DNA of 27,317 nucleotides, taken from the NCBI GenBank assembly GCA_023412475.1, contig JAEYNR010000095.1, forward strand, positions 1 through 27,317, read 5' to 3'. Source of the DNA: Fibrobacterota bacterium. GTDB taxonomy: Bacteria > Fibrobacterota > Chitinivibrionia > Chitinivibrionales > Chitinispirillaceae. Positions 17,217 through 25,419 of the stretch are shown here, in pieces; the stretch's first letter is position 1; each line of letters starts with the position of its first letter. The notes under the pieces were generated by a model. That model saw only the letters and a program-made list of their open reading frames with translations, was not told the DNA's origin and made no database searches. A program made the translations under genes and the position numbers.

Positions 17217-18263
17217 TTACAAGAGATTCTCCTGAGAAACTCCAGAAATCCCGAAAACCTCTTTTAACGTATATTCGAATTTCTCCAGAACTTTATTTGC
17301 ATCATCTGTCTCGATTGGGACTCTTCCGGCAGCCACCCTGGGGTGACCCCCGCCGCTTCCACCCAGAATCGCTGCCAGCTTTTCTGCATTTATTCCGGCA
17401 TAATCATCATTCTTTGATCTTAAAGAATAAAAGATCTGATTTTTAAACAGCCCCGAGCAGATCATCCATTCCAGTTTCTCCAGACTGTGAAAAAGGTCTG
17501 CCATCTCGGCAATGTAGTCGGGAGTGGAGACAACTCCCAGGTGAGTGTAGCCTACAGAGTCATAAGTTACCGCTGACTCTGCTGCCTTATGAAGAATCTT
17601 GAAAAATTCCACATCACGGTCAGGATTCTCAATTTTAGACAATAAATGGTGGTCCATTATGTCAAAAAGGTACTTGTAGCATTTCAGATCATCAGGAGAC
17701 ACTTCTCTGCGCATATCTCCTGTGTCGGTTTTAATGCCATAGAAGAGCGCTGTTGCCAGCTTAGGTGTAATAGGGCAATGGGCTTTCAGCAGGTATCTGG
17801 TAATTATGGTGGATGTTGCGCCATAGTCTTTTCTTATATCAAAGAAAAAGGTTGATCCTGGCAAAGGGTCGTTTGGATGGTGGTCGATGACTGCATCTAC
17901 ATGTGTTGAGGCCGGAAGAGAGACATTCCCCTTACCTGGGAATGAATCTACGAGGATGATTTTTTCAAAGTCATCGATTTCAGTTAATACGAAAGGTACT
18001 GTTTTAATGTTCAGAAAGCGGATCATAGCACGGTTTTCTGCTCGTCCCACAAAGCCTCCAAAAGAGATGACTGAAGATTTTATGCCCCAGAAGGAGAGGA
18101 GATTAGAGATGCCAAATGCAGATGCAAGACAATCCGGATCTGGATAGTCATGGGTAAGGACAAGCACTGAGGAGGCTGGAATGATGTGTTTTCTTAACTC
18201 TTCAATCTTCTCTTCGAAATCATCGGAATGATTCTTAGGAATGTTATTACAGTTATCCGACAT
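17217..18263 (-). CDS. DHH/DHHA1 phosphoesterase, NrnA-like
   Basis: DHH phosphoesterases use two Mn2+ ions to cut phosphodiesters or phosphomonoesters; NrnA-type members degrade nanoRNA, pAp or cyclic-dinucleotide products. The 348 residues show the expected order: HDYPDPDCLAS with H38, D42 and D44, then VDSFPG with D106, the name-giving DHH at 127-129, and a TDTGDMRR segment near residue 190. A C-terminal DHHA1 domain ends in the glycine-rich GGSGGGHPRVAAGRV. Residues 39-40 are Asp-Tyr, unlike the more common Ser-Asn or Glu-Asn before the PD motif, which may mark a subfamily. No CBS, PAS or membrane segment is attached. The ATG has only a weak SD. It heads an operon with nifU and is divergent from a metallophosphatase; the functional link to Fe-S assembly is not evident. 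The exact substrate is unknown. Confidence 0.9.
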   Translation of the reverse strand: MSDNCNNIPKNHSDDFEEKIEELRKHIIPASSVLVLTHDYPDPDCLASAFGISNLLSFWGIKSSVISFGGFVGRAENRAMIRFLNIKTVPFVLTEIDDFEKIILVDSFPGKGNVSLPASTHVDAVIDHHPNDPLPGSTFFFDIRKDYGATSTIITRYLLKAHCPITPKLATALFYGIKTDTGDMRREVSPDDLKCYKYLFDIMDHHLLSKIENPDRDVEFFKILHKAAESAVTYDSVGYTHLGVVSTPDYIAEMADLFHSLEKLEWMICSGLFKNQIFYSLRSKNDDYAGINAEKLAAILGGSGGGHPRVAAGRVPIETDDANKVLEKFEYTLKEVFGISGVSQENLL

Positions 18264-18448
18264 AGCTTAGTTTGTTATCCCAGGTCCGGTTATTAAATTT
18301 TGCATAGATGAACATTCTTTCCCCATAAAGGGGAATATTATATTTGCAATAAGGACCTTTTAATATAATATATGATTCTGAAGAACAAGCCATTTTAGAA
18401 GTGAACCAGATCTCTAATCACAGGACTATCTGGAAGTGGGTTTAATTA
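18264..18448. promoter_or_regulatory. Divergent promoter region with inverted repeat TTCCCC-N5-GGGGAA
   Basis: The perfect inverted repeat TTCCCC/GGGGAA lies at 18319-18335. A minus-strand TATAAT (18342-18337) sits directly next to it, so the repeat would cover the transcription start of the DHH-nifU operon, a typical repressor position; its -35 box is weak. On the plus strand TTGCAA (18344-18349), 16 bases and TAATAT (18366-18371) form a candidate promoter for the metallophosphatase gene. Confidence 0.4.
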
Positions 18449-19180
18449 ATGAAATATGCAATAATTTCTGATATTCATGGAAACGTAGAGGCCCTTGTTG
18501 CGGTGCTCAAAGATATCCGGGGAAAAGCAGTTGATTCAGTTATCTGTCTGGGTGATATTGTAGGCTACTATCCTGATCCAGAGAGGTGCGTGGAGCTGGT
18601 TAAGGAGAATGTAGATCTATGTGTGGCCGGAAATCATGACTATGCGGCTATCGGTAAGATCGACACTCAGAATTTCACTTTTCATGCATTTGCTGCCATG
18701 GAATGGACAAAACAGAATATTTCTGCTTCTGCACAGCAGTACCTCTCCTCTCTTCCGCTTACTATTGAAAGGGATGGGATGTTTTTTACCCACTCCTCGC
18801 CTTCTAGCCCCCAGGAATGGGTCTACGTTTTCCCTGACAGTGAAGATGCAGTATTTGAAGCTTTCAACAGCCTGGTTCATCCATTGAATTTCATTGGTCA
18901 CACGCATTGGCCATCAATACTTATTCAGGATGAAGAAAAGATTATTCTTCATTCCGATCACAGGATAAAAATCAACAAGGGCAACTATTATCTTATAAAC
19001 GTGGGAAGTGTAGGTCAGCCCAGAGATTTTGATTCGCGTTCGTGCTACGCAATTTTTGATTCCGAATCCTCAGAGTTAAGCCTCTCACGGGTAAGTTATA
19101 ATTACCGGGAGACTCAGAAAAAAATAAAGGAAAATCACCTTCCCCTTTTTCTGGCAGAACGTCTGGAAAGAGGAAGATGA
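18449..19180 (+). CDS. YfcE/MJ0936-like metallophosphatase
   Basis: This 243-residue protein is a calcineurin-like phosphoesterase with all metal-binding motifs in order: SDIHGN with D8 and H10, CLGDIVGYY with D36, GNHD with N62 and H63, a THSSP segment near residue 114, and GHTH in the last third. The short form without insertions resembles the YfcE/MJ0936 group, which cleaves phosphodiesters in vitro and whose natural substrates are mostly unknown. It is cytoplasmic, with no signal peptide or membrane segment. It is transcribed away from the DHH-nifU operon and is followed after 113 bp by the radical SAM gene on the same strand. Pairing with a second phosphoesterase (DHH) across a shared promoter region suggests nucleotide turnover, but this is inference. 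Confidence 0.9.
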   Translation: MKYAIISDIHGNVEALVAVLKDIRGKAVDSVICLGDIVGYYPDPERCVELVKENVDLCVAGNHDYAAIGKIDTQNFTFHAFAAMEWTKQNISASAQQYLSSLPLTIERDGMFFTHSSPSSPQEWVYVFPDSEDAVFEAFNSLVHPLNFIGHTHWPSILIQDEEKIILHSDHRIKINKGNYYLINVGSVGQPRDFDSRSCYAIFDSESSELSLSRVSYNYRETQKKIKENHLPLFLAERLERGR

Positions 19181-19293
19181 TTCCAGTTCTCATCGGGCAT
19201 CTGAGCGAAACAAAACTTTCTGTCAGAATCAGATTTCAAGGAAACACCTCTTTTTATTTCAAATCCTCCAATTAAAAAAGCGGTTCTTAATAC

Positions 19294-21852
19294 ATGGAAA
19301 AACTCTCAGACATTATCGAAAGAAAATTTCTTCCTTTTGTGGAAAAACCACTGCGCTATACAGGTGCAGAGCTCAACATGATAAGAAAAACCCCTGATGC
19401 CGTCGATCTGCACGGGGTGCTGTGTTTTCCTGACCTATACGATATCGGTATGTCACATTTCGGGCTGCAGATACTCTATCATATTGTTAATAAGAGGGAA
19501 AGATGGGCTCTTTCAAGGTGTTTCAATCCCTGGAATGATGCTGAAAAACTGATGCGTGATCTGAATATTCCTCTCTATACGCTTGAATATTGTTCGCCGG
19601 TCAAAGAAGCCGATTGGATCGGTTTTTCTGTGCAGTATGAGCTGCAATTTACAAATCTTGTCAATATGCTGGACCTTGCAGGCATTCATGTTTTCAGTAA
19701 AGAAAGAGAGGAGCACGAACCGCTTATCATTGCAGGAGGTCCTTGCGTGGCAAACCCCGAACCATTGGCATCATTTGTGGATGTTTTTGCTCTTGGGGAT
19801 GGCGAACAGACGATAGTAAATATCTGCACGGTTCTGGAAAATGCCAAAAAAGAGGGCTTGCCCAGACAAAAGAAAATAGAGCTGCTCTCAGAAATTCCCG
19901 GTGTATATGTTCCATCTCTTGTAAAGACGCAAAAAGCCGGGAATTATATCGTTCCTGTTGATGGACAAAGTGTAGTTACAGCCGCAAAAATAGCTTCTTT
20001 GGATAATGAAAACTATCCTGAAAAACCGGTTGTTCCTTTGATCGAAGTTGTTCATTCAAGACTCGCCGTTGAAGTGATGCGGGGTTGTACCAGGGGGTGC
20101 AGATTCTGTTCGGCGGGAATAAACTATCGCCCGGTAAGGGAGAGGACTGCTGTTGATATCATGGAGCAGATTCGTTGCGGAATCGATTCCACAGGATGGA
20201 GGGATGTAGGTTTACTGAGCCTCTCTACTGCCGATTATTCCTGTATTTCTACACTTTTAGGAGCAGCCCGGGAGATAAAACAGCAAAGCCACGTTTCCCT
20301 TGGTCTGCCATCAACCAGAATTGATGCTCTTTCTGAGCAGCAGTTAGAGCTTTATGAGAGCGTTACTTCAACCTCCTCCATTACAATTGCACCGGAAGCA
20401 GGAAGTATGAGGTTGCGCAAGGTAATAAACAAGGATTTTACTGATGAAATGATTTTTGAAACAGTAAAACAAATGTTGAACCGCAACGTCCAGACTCTTA
20501 AACTCTATTTTATGGTAGGACTTCCGACAGAGACAATGGAGGATATAGATGCAATTGTGCAGATGGTTTCTGAAATTTCTGCAATGGTACGTAAAAGGTC
20601 CAAAAGAAGGGTTGTGCATGTAGCAATCTCACCCTTCTCTCCCAAGGCTCATACCCCATTTGGAAGAGAGCCTATGGAAAATGTCGAGACTCTGCTGCAA
20701 AGAAGCATACACATAAAACGTGCATTACGGCCATTTAAAAACACTAAAGTTTCTTATCGGGATCCGCAGATAACTCTTCTGGAAACAATTATGGCCAGAG
20801 GAGACAGAGCTGTGGGGCAGTTGATATATGAGGCCTGGAGCAATGGTTCCCGTTTTGATGGTTGGGATGAATGTTTTAATATAGAAAGATGGATTCAGGC
20901 AGCCAGTAAGCTAGTTATGGATACTGATATTTATCTGCAAAGGATACCTGTAACCATGAAGCTTCCCTGGGCAGCGGTTTCGACCGGAGTATCTGAAGAA
21001 TTTCTTCTGGGTGAAGCAGAGAAAGCCACCCAGCAGATTACTACCGGAGATTGCCGTCAGGATGGATGCAAGGGATGCGGTGTATGCAATAATCAGATTA
21101 GAAACAATCTGCAATATGAGAAACCGGTGGAAGATCATTTTGATAATGCAGATAGTGTCACTTTGAGGGAAACTTCCGGTAAAGGGGCATTTTCCTATCG
21201 CTTTATTTACCAGAAAACCGGATCATTACGATTTTTAGGGCACATGGATATGGTTTCTTTGTTTCATCGTGCTTTCAGGATGGCTGGAGTAAAGCTGGCA
21301 TACTCCAATGGTTTTAATCCACATGCCAGAGTATCCTTTGGCCCGCCTCTTCCTTTTGCGGTCTCAGGAGAGAGAGAGGCTTTTGATATTGTGACAACTG
21401 CTCAATTTGATAAAGATATCCGCATCATTAGTGCATTTCTGCCTGAGCAACTGAGAATCACCGGTTTTTATCAATTAAGCGGTAAGGAAGCGTCACTGAA
21501 TTCATCTATTGTTGCTGTCAAATACTGTTTTAAAATTCCACTTGCTTACCGCAACGATCTGATAGACCAGAGAATTGAAAGTCTGCTTTCCAAGGAACAT
21601 GCAGAAATCACCATTGAAAAAAAAGGTGAAAAGCGAATAAAGGATGTAAGGCCGGGAATAATGGAGCTAAAGCAGAATAGTGACGGCTCAGGCTTTGATG
21701 CCTTGCTTTCGATCAAACCACCTAATTCCTGTAAACCATCAGAACTGGTATTTTTATTGTATCCGGAGCTAAATTTTACTGATTTTCTGGTAATAAGAAA
21801 GAATTGTTTTGTTCTAAGTCATGATAATGTTAATAACTACTCAGCTATCTAA
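19294..21852 (+). CDS. Radical SAM protein fused to DUF2344 (TIGR03960-TIGR03936 type)
   Basis: A large 852-residue protein with three parts. The N-terminal part (about 1-240) is the B12-binding-like domain of the TIGR03960 family. The radical SAM core follows, with the cluster motif C265-x3-C269-x2-C272 (GCTRGCRFCSAG); this [4Fe-4S] cluster cleaves S-adenosylmethionine. After a Cys-rich linker (DCRQDGCKGCGVC, about 588-600) comes a DUF2344 domain (from about residue 630, SYRFIYQKTGSLRFLGHMD). In many genomes these parts are two neighbouring genes or one fused gene, often near rne/rng and ribosomal protein genes L21/L27, which suggested a role in RNA or ribosome biology; those genes are not in this window. 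The start is an ATG with a weak SD. No membrane segment is present. Its reaction is unknown. Confidence 0.92.
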   Translation: MEKLSDIIERKFLPFVEKPLRYTGAELNMIRKTPDAVDLHGVLCFPDLYDIGMSHFGLQILYHIVNKRERWALSRCFNPWNDAEKLMRDLNIPLYTLEYCSPVKEADWIGFSVQYELQFTNLVNMLDLAGIHVFSKEREEHEPLIIAGGPCVANPEPLASFVDVFALGDGEQTIVNICTVLENAKKEGLPRQKKIELLSEIPGVYVPSLVKTQKAGNYIVPVDGQSVVTAAKIASLDNENYPEKPVVPLIEVVHSRLAVEVMRGCTRGCRFCSAGINYRPVRERTAVDIMEQIRCGIDSTGWRDVGLLSLSTADYSCISTLLGAAREIKQQSHVSLGLPSTRIDALSEQQLELYESVTSTSSITIAPEAGSMRLRKVINKDFTDEMIFETVKQMLNRNVQTLKLYFMVGLPTETMEDIDAIVQMVSEISAMVRKRSKRRVVHVAISPFSPKAHTPFGREPMENVETLLQRSIHIKRALRPFKNTKVSYRDPQITLLETIMARGDRAVGQLIYEAWSNGSRFDGWDECFNIERWIQAASKLVMDTDIYLQRIPVTMKLPWAAVSTGVSEEFLLGEAEKATQQITTGDCRQDGCKGCGVCNNQIRNNLQYEKPVEDHFDNADSVTLRETSGKGAFSYRFIYQKTGSLRFLGHMDMVSLFHRAFRMAGVKLAYSNGFNPHARVSFGPPLPFAVSGEREAFDIVTTAQFDKDIRIISAFLPEQLRITGFYQLSGKEASLNSSIVAVKYCFKIPLAYRNDLIDQRIESLLSKEHAEITIEKKGEKRIKDVRPGIMELKQNSDGSGFDALLSIKPPNSCKPSELVFLLYPELNFTDFLVIRKNCFVLSHDNVNNYSAI

Positions 21853-21892
21853 CCAAAAAAATCAGGAAAATACAAAATCGGAAAAAACATGA

Positions 21893-22123
21893 GCTAATCA
21901 TTCAGGAGGTAAAACAAATAACCCGGCCGGGGTCATAGAGCATTGCCAAAGGTGCAGCAAGGACACCACCTGGGAGACCCTTGCTTTTCCATGTGAGAAA
22001 AAGGGTTTATGGTTGCCTGAGGGGATACCCTTAAAAATCCGGTCTTATCACAACCTCTGCTTCGGTGGTGTTAAGAAGATATACCCCACCTGTAAAGAGT
22101 GCGAACATTCCAAAGGACGTTAA
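21893..22123 (+). pseudogene. Cys-rich zinc-binding-type frame without a start codon
   Basis: An open frame of 76 codons runs from just after a TGA to a TAA and contains six cysteines as CxxC (codons at 21944 and 21953), two single Cys (21992, 22058) and CxxC (22091 and 22100). This is a spacing typical of small zinc-binding proteins. Readable pieces include HCQRCSKDTTW, FPCEKKGLWLPEG and YPTCKECEHSKGR. The sequence AGGAGGT (21904-21910) is a perfect SD, yet no ATG, GTG or TTG follows at the right distance in this frame; the first TTG is mid-frame. The end overlaps the start of the RT fragment. I read it as the remnant of a gene that lost its start and its 3' part when the group II intron sequence arrived. 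I do not recognise the family; a real gene with an unusual start cannot be excluded. Confidence 0.4.
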
Positions 22124-22383
22124 AGGAAAAGAAACTTAATGCGGGGGTGCTGGAGGATAAAAAGCTCCAGTATCCTGAAGATGGTACACCTCAAGGGGGA
22201 GTCATAAGTCCCCTTCTGAGTAATGTGTACCAGCATTGCGTTCTTGACATGTGGTTTGAGAAGGAAGTCGTATATCTGCTTAAATCGCAGACACGACTGA
22301 TTTGGTTTGCAGATGATTTTGCGACCGAGAATCGTACATTCATATGCATAGCAAATCCACAATTCGAGGAACCTATGCGTTAA
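22099..22383 (+). pseudogene. Truncated group II intron reverse transcriptase
   Basis: The 94-codon frame (GTG first) carries GTPQGGVISPLLSNVY and, about 40 residues on, the active-site box LIWFADDF (two catalytic Asp), both diagnostic for group II intron-encoded reverse transcriptase. Complete proteins have about 400-600 residues. Here the N-terminal fingers are absent, and after ADDF the frame runs at once into NRTFICIANPQFEEP, which is intron 3' sequence, so the thumb, maturase and any endonuclease domain were deleted. It cannot be active. Its start overlaps the Cys-rich frame. Confidence 0.75.
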
Positions 22384-22441
22384 TTGCGCTCGTACGGGTC
22401 TGTGGGGGGCGGGTGAGTAATCCACCCGATTCTACCCGGAT
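22366..22441 (+). ncRNA. Degenerate group II intron domains V-VI
   Basis: ATGCGTTAATTGCGC (22374-22388), followed by TCGTACGGGTCT, resembles a domain V hairpin. Its 5' foot reads GGAACC where GAGCCG is typical, so the catalytic triad appears altered and a base lost. Then GGGGGGCGGGTG, seven bases and CACCCGATTCTACCC form a domain VI-like stem (CGGGTG/CACCCG perfect). The call rests on resemblance. Confidence 0.45.
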
Positions 22442-22503
22442 ATTTCGCATTTATTCCCTCCATTTGAAGAATCCTAAAATCCGATATCTTTTTTCTTCAT
22501 CCC

Positions 22504-22524
22504 CAAATCTCAAATCTCAAATCA
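22504..22524. repeat. Three tandem CAAATC(T) units at the mdh stop
   Basis: Three 7-bp units of the form CAAATCT (last one ending A) run into the mdh stop codon. It is a short simple repeat with no evident function. Confidence 0.4.
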
Positions 22525-23457
22525 ATAATACTTCTTGGTAGAGGTAACTTTTTTGACAATCTCGGCACTCTTTTGAAGATTAAAGAACTCTATATTTGAG
22601 AGCGGAATCTCAACGATTTTCTCAACACCATCTTTACCAATCATCACAGGTACTCCCGTGCAGGTATCATTGATCCCATATTCTCCTTCAAGAAGCACCG
22701 AACATGGGAGAATCCTTTTCTGATCCCTTAAAATGCTTTCTATAATAACTACTACACTTGATGCTGCTGCAAAGTAAGCACTAGTGCCCATTAATTTAAC
22801 AATTTCACCACCATAGTTTCGGGTCTTTTGCACAGATTCTGAAACCGATTGATCGTCAAGTAAGCTGGAAATCGGTACACCATTAACAGTTGAACAGTCA
22901 TATATCGGTAACATATCATCACCATGACTTCCAAGGACCAGAGTCCTAATATCTTTAGTACTGCAGTTGATAAGTTCTGCAAGGGTGCTTTGAAACCGGA
23001 TACTGTCAAGAATACCAGCCATCCCCAAAACATGTTTTTTTGGAAACCTGCATAATTTGAGCATGGCATATGTCATAGCATCTAAAGGATTGGTCACCAT
23101 AATAATAATGCTATTTGGTGCATTAGTTCTGATCATTCCGGCAATAGATTCGATTACCTGATGATTGGTGATGAAAAGATCGTCTCGACTCATACCCGGT
23201 TTGCGGGGAGCTCCTGCTAGTACTACACATACATCTGCATCCTGGATTTTTTCAGGATCGGAAGAACCAATAACGGACACATCTGCATAAAAGACAGAAA
23301 GAGAATGCTTGATGTCTAATGCTTTCCCTATGGCAAATCCTTGACGATCTGCAGTATCCAGGAGTATCACATCTCCGAGTTCCTTAATAGCGCATAGAAA
23401 AGCTGCGGTTCCACCAACGTTTCCAGCCCCAAAGAATGCAATTTTTTTTCTTTTCAT
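22522..23457 (-). CDS. mdh: Malate dehydrogenase (NAD-dependent, LDH-like type)
   Basis: The enzyme interconverts malate and oxaloacetate in the cytoplasm, as part of the citric acid cycle or, in anaerobes, its reductive branch to succinate. The 311 residues match the LDH-like MDH class. The Rossmann motif GAGNVG is at 10-15, with D34 at the end of strand 2 (NAD over NADP). The mobile loop APRKPGMSR has R85, the residue that separates malate from lactate dehydrogenases (which have Gln), together with R91. R154 (GILDSIRF) and the D151/H178 proton relay (LGSHGDDMLP) complete the site. GGGGAC about four to nine bases upstream serves as SD. It is a single gene with no terminator visible; downstream on its strand lies the intron remnant. 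It is divergent from the gene at 23760. Confidence 0.95.
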   Translation of the reverse strand: MKRKKIAFFGAGNVGGTAAFLCAIKELGDVILLDTADRQGFAIGKALDIKHSLSVFYADVSVIGSSDPEKIQDADVCVVLAGAPRKPGMSRDDLFITNHQVIESIAGMIRTNAPNSIIIMVTNPLDAMTYAMLKLCRFPKKHVLGMAGILDSIRFQSTLAELINCSTKDIRTLVLGSHGDDMLPIYDCSTVNGVPISSLLDDQSVSESVQKTRNYGGEIVKLMGTSAYFAAASSVVVIIESILRDQKRILPCSVLLEGEYGINDTCTGVPVMIGKDGVEKIVEIPLSNIEFFNLQKSAEIVKKVTSTKKYY

Positions 23458-23759
23458 TAACGTCCCCAGTTTTAAAAGTGGCCTGTTGGAAATATTTGCG
23501 CGTAATAAAAACTTAAAAGAGAATACCGAAAGTTAGTGAAAGAATTGTAAAGTCGAAGCTGAAATGCAATTTAGAAAAGATGCCTGCAGATAAAAACTGC
23601 TTGCAATCAAGAATTTCACAGTCTATGTTTTCTGATACAGCTTTCATCTGCATGGCTGATAAATCGGCTGATCAGAAACTAAGGCACGTTTAAAATAATA
23701 AACTTTTTTGGTAATTTGAATCACGAAATTAAAATCAGGGTATAAGATAAGGATAGTGT
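23458..23759. other. Divergent control region mdh / exported protein
   Basis: This 302-bp AT-rich region must hold the promoters of two divergent genes. On the plus strand TTGAAT (23716-23721) and TATAAG (23741-23746) are separated by 19 bases, too wide for a confident call. GGCTGAT occurs twice (23653 and 23668 region). No gene is seen. Confidence 0.4.
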
Positions 23760-25415
23760 ATGCAGGAATTTCAGAAAATCAGAAGGTTAATAGCGAAATC
23801 AATGATAATCAGCGGGTTACTGGTATCACTCTCTCAGAGCCAGGGCAATGATGACTCATTACTTTTTACTATTGCTTTAAATAATGATACAACCAGCATT
23901 TATGGCTGTCAGTGGAATGATCGGGTTAAAACCAGTCTTGCTGGACCTGTGTTAATGGAAAAGGGTTCATTATTGTTTTTTTCTCAGAAAGGGTATGTTT
24001 TATACCGGCAGGATGGCAAACTGATTGATTCTCATACCTTGTTCAAAATGAATAAGGGGTCAAATCAACCTTCCCGGCTTGCTTATCCTCTGGACAGCAC
24101 TACCATTATTTATTACCGTGAATTAAAAGATGGGCCCATAGAAGTATTCCAGAAAAAACTATTAAAAAAAGACCTGAAAAAGATTTCGGATGACAGGTAT
24201 AAGATCTACTCAGAGATTAATAGAAGCGTACTTTTTAACATCGCCAGTCATAGCATTACCGATGAAATGAGTACCAAATCTTTTCTCTTACCACACTTAC
24301 TGGGTTATACTTCGCTTGAAGGCGGTATAAAGTGGTGGACTACAGACATCATGTATTCTTTTTCTTCTTCCATAATTGTGGAGCAGAATGGCAAATACCA
24401 CTCATTTTTTCCAGGACTTAAAAGCGACCAGCCCTGCGATATAAAACGTCACCTGATTGAACCACTGGGAGTGTTTCAGACTGATGGACGTTGGTTTTAC
24501 TATGGCTTATATTCATCACGTGGCAACATCGAGGATGAATACTATCAATCACTTGTTTTATGCGATCAAGCCGGAAACATACTCTCCAGCAATCGGGTGC
24601 TCAAGCAGGAGATTACTGATGCTATTCTTACCTATAACAAAGATCAAAACACCAATTATACTGTGAGGCGGGCTGGAAAACATGTGTTTGTCCCAACCGT
24701 CGATAGGGGTGGTTTTTTGTATTATGGAGTAATGAACTTCGAATCAAAAATGATAGAGGTATACAAAAGAATTCACAGACATTATGTGCCGGTTTTGACA
24801 AAAAACAATCTGGAAGAAAAGTTTATGCATGAAGGAAATATCGCGCTTTCTCCTATTAAATTGGAATGTGGAGCATTAGCCAATAGAGGTGTTCGTCCAG
24901 AGGTGATTTTGTTAAATGGGAAAGATGTGAATTTCCTGGATAATGAACAGACTGCCCGTCAGGGCTTTTTTGTCAAGGTTCATAGATATACTGATGAAAA
25001 TCTGCATACAAGGCTTAAAAGAATACCCAACTCTTTACCGGATAATATCAAGGCGATGCAGGATTCAATTGCAAAACAAAATACATCCTGGTGCCCATAC
25101 ACAATTGCGCTTAATCAGGAAGAAAAAGGGGAGATTTCCAAAATGTATTATGGGTTTGGTGATGTAATAATGTGTGCCCGTGTGGTGGAAGTCACTAAAA
25201 CCGATGAAGTCTTCATCAGGGTTGACCTTGATAATTGGGCTGAGATGATAGTCTTTTCCAAGACAGGAAAATACATCTGTCGGTTCATTTTTAATCGACA
25301 GCCCTTTGAGAAAAGAAAGGATCTGGTAGTGATCTCGGAAAAAAGAGAGATCGTTGAAAGGGATTTTGAGTCAGACCGTAGTGGAAAAACTTATTATAGC
25401 TGGGAGTTAAGATAA
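23760..25415 (+). CDS. Exported protein of unknown function, 551 aa
   Basis: I do not recognise this protein. The N-terminus has basic residues (RRLIAK) followed by a short hydrophobic stretch (about 13-24) and a polar SQSQG region, fitting a Sec signal peptide with cleavage near residue 25-30, so it should act in the periplasm or outside. The rest is rich in aromatic residues and alternating hydrophobic strands with repeated short turns (GKLIDSH, GNILSSN, GKYICRF). That suggests a beta-propeller-like or other all-beta fold, but no family motif is visible. The ATG has AAGGA about seven bases upstream. Its stop codon lies four bases before the ATG of the next gene, a GT4 glycosyltransferase, so the two are translated from one transcript and likely belong to one process, perhaps cell-surface carbohydrate. 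That link is inference. Confidence 0.85.
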   Translation: MQEFQKIRRLIAKSMIISGLLVSLSQSQGNDDSLLFTIALNNDTTSIYGCQWNDRVKTSLAGPVLMEKGSLLFFSQKGYVLYRQDGKLIDSHTLFKMNKGSNQPSRLAYPLDSTTIIYYRELKDGPIEVFQKKLLKKDLKKISDDRYKIYSEINRSVLFNIASHSITDEMSTKSFLLPHLLGYTSLEGGIKWWTTDIMYSFSSSIIVEQNGKYHSFFPGLKSDQPCDIKRHLIEPLGVFQTDGRWFYYGLYSSRGNIEDEYYQSLVLCDQAGNILSSNRVLKQEITDAILTYNKDQNTNYTVRRAGKHVFVPTVDRGGFLYYGVMNFESKMIEVYKRIHRHYVPVLTKNNLEEKFMHEGNIALSPIKLECGALANRGVRPEVILLNGKDVNFLDNEQTARQGFFVKVHRYTDENLHTRLKRIPNSLPDNIKAMQDSIAKQNTSWCPYTIALNQEEKGEISKMYYGFGDVIMCARVVEVTKTDEVFIRVDLDNWAEMIVFSKTGKYICRFIFNRQPFEKRKDLVVISEKREIVERDFESDRSGKTYYSWELR

Positions 25416-25419
25416 GGAG

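Larger units (their letters stand above)
22099..22441 (+). mobile_element. Group II intron remnant with internal deletion
   Basis: This piece contains the catalytic core of a group II intron reverse transcriptase and, 45 bases after the active site codons, sequence resembling intron domains V and VI. The rest of a normal intron (domains I-III, N- and C-terminal parts of the protein) is missing. The left edge reads GTGCG (22099-22103), like the GUGYG intron 5' end, but this may be chance. The right edge near 22441 follows the CTACCC end of the domain VI hairpin. It is a dead relic, since maturase and RNA domains are lost. Confidence 0.6.

Noticed and set aside
22344..22541. 65-codon frame starting within the intron remnant
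   Set aside because: Its first half is a translation of the domain V-VI RNA region and its second half covers a simple repeat; not a gene.
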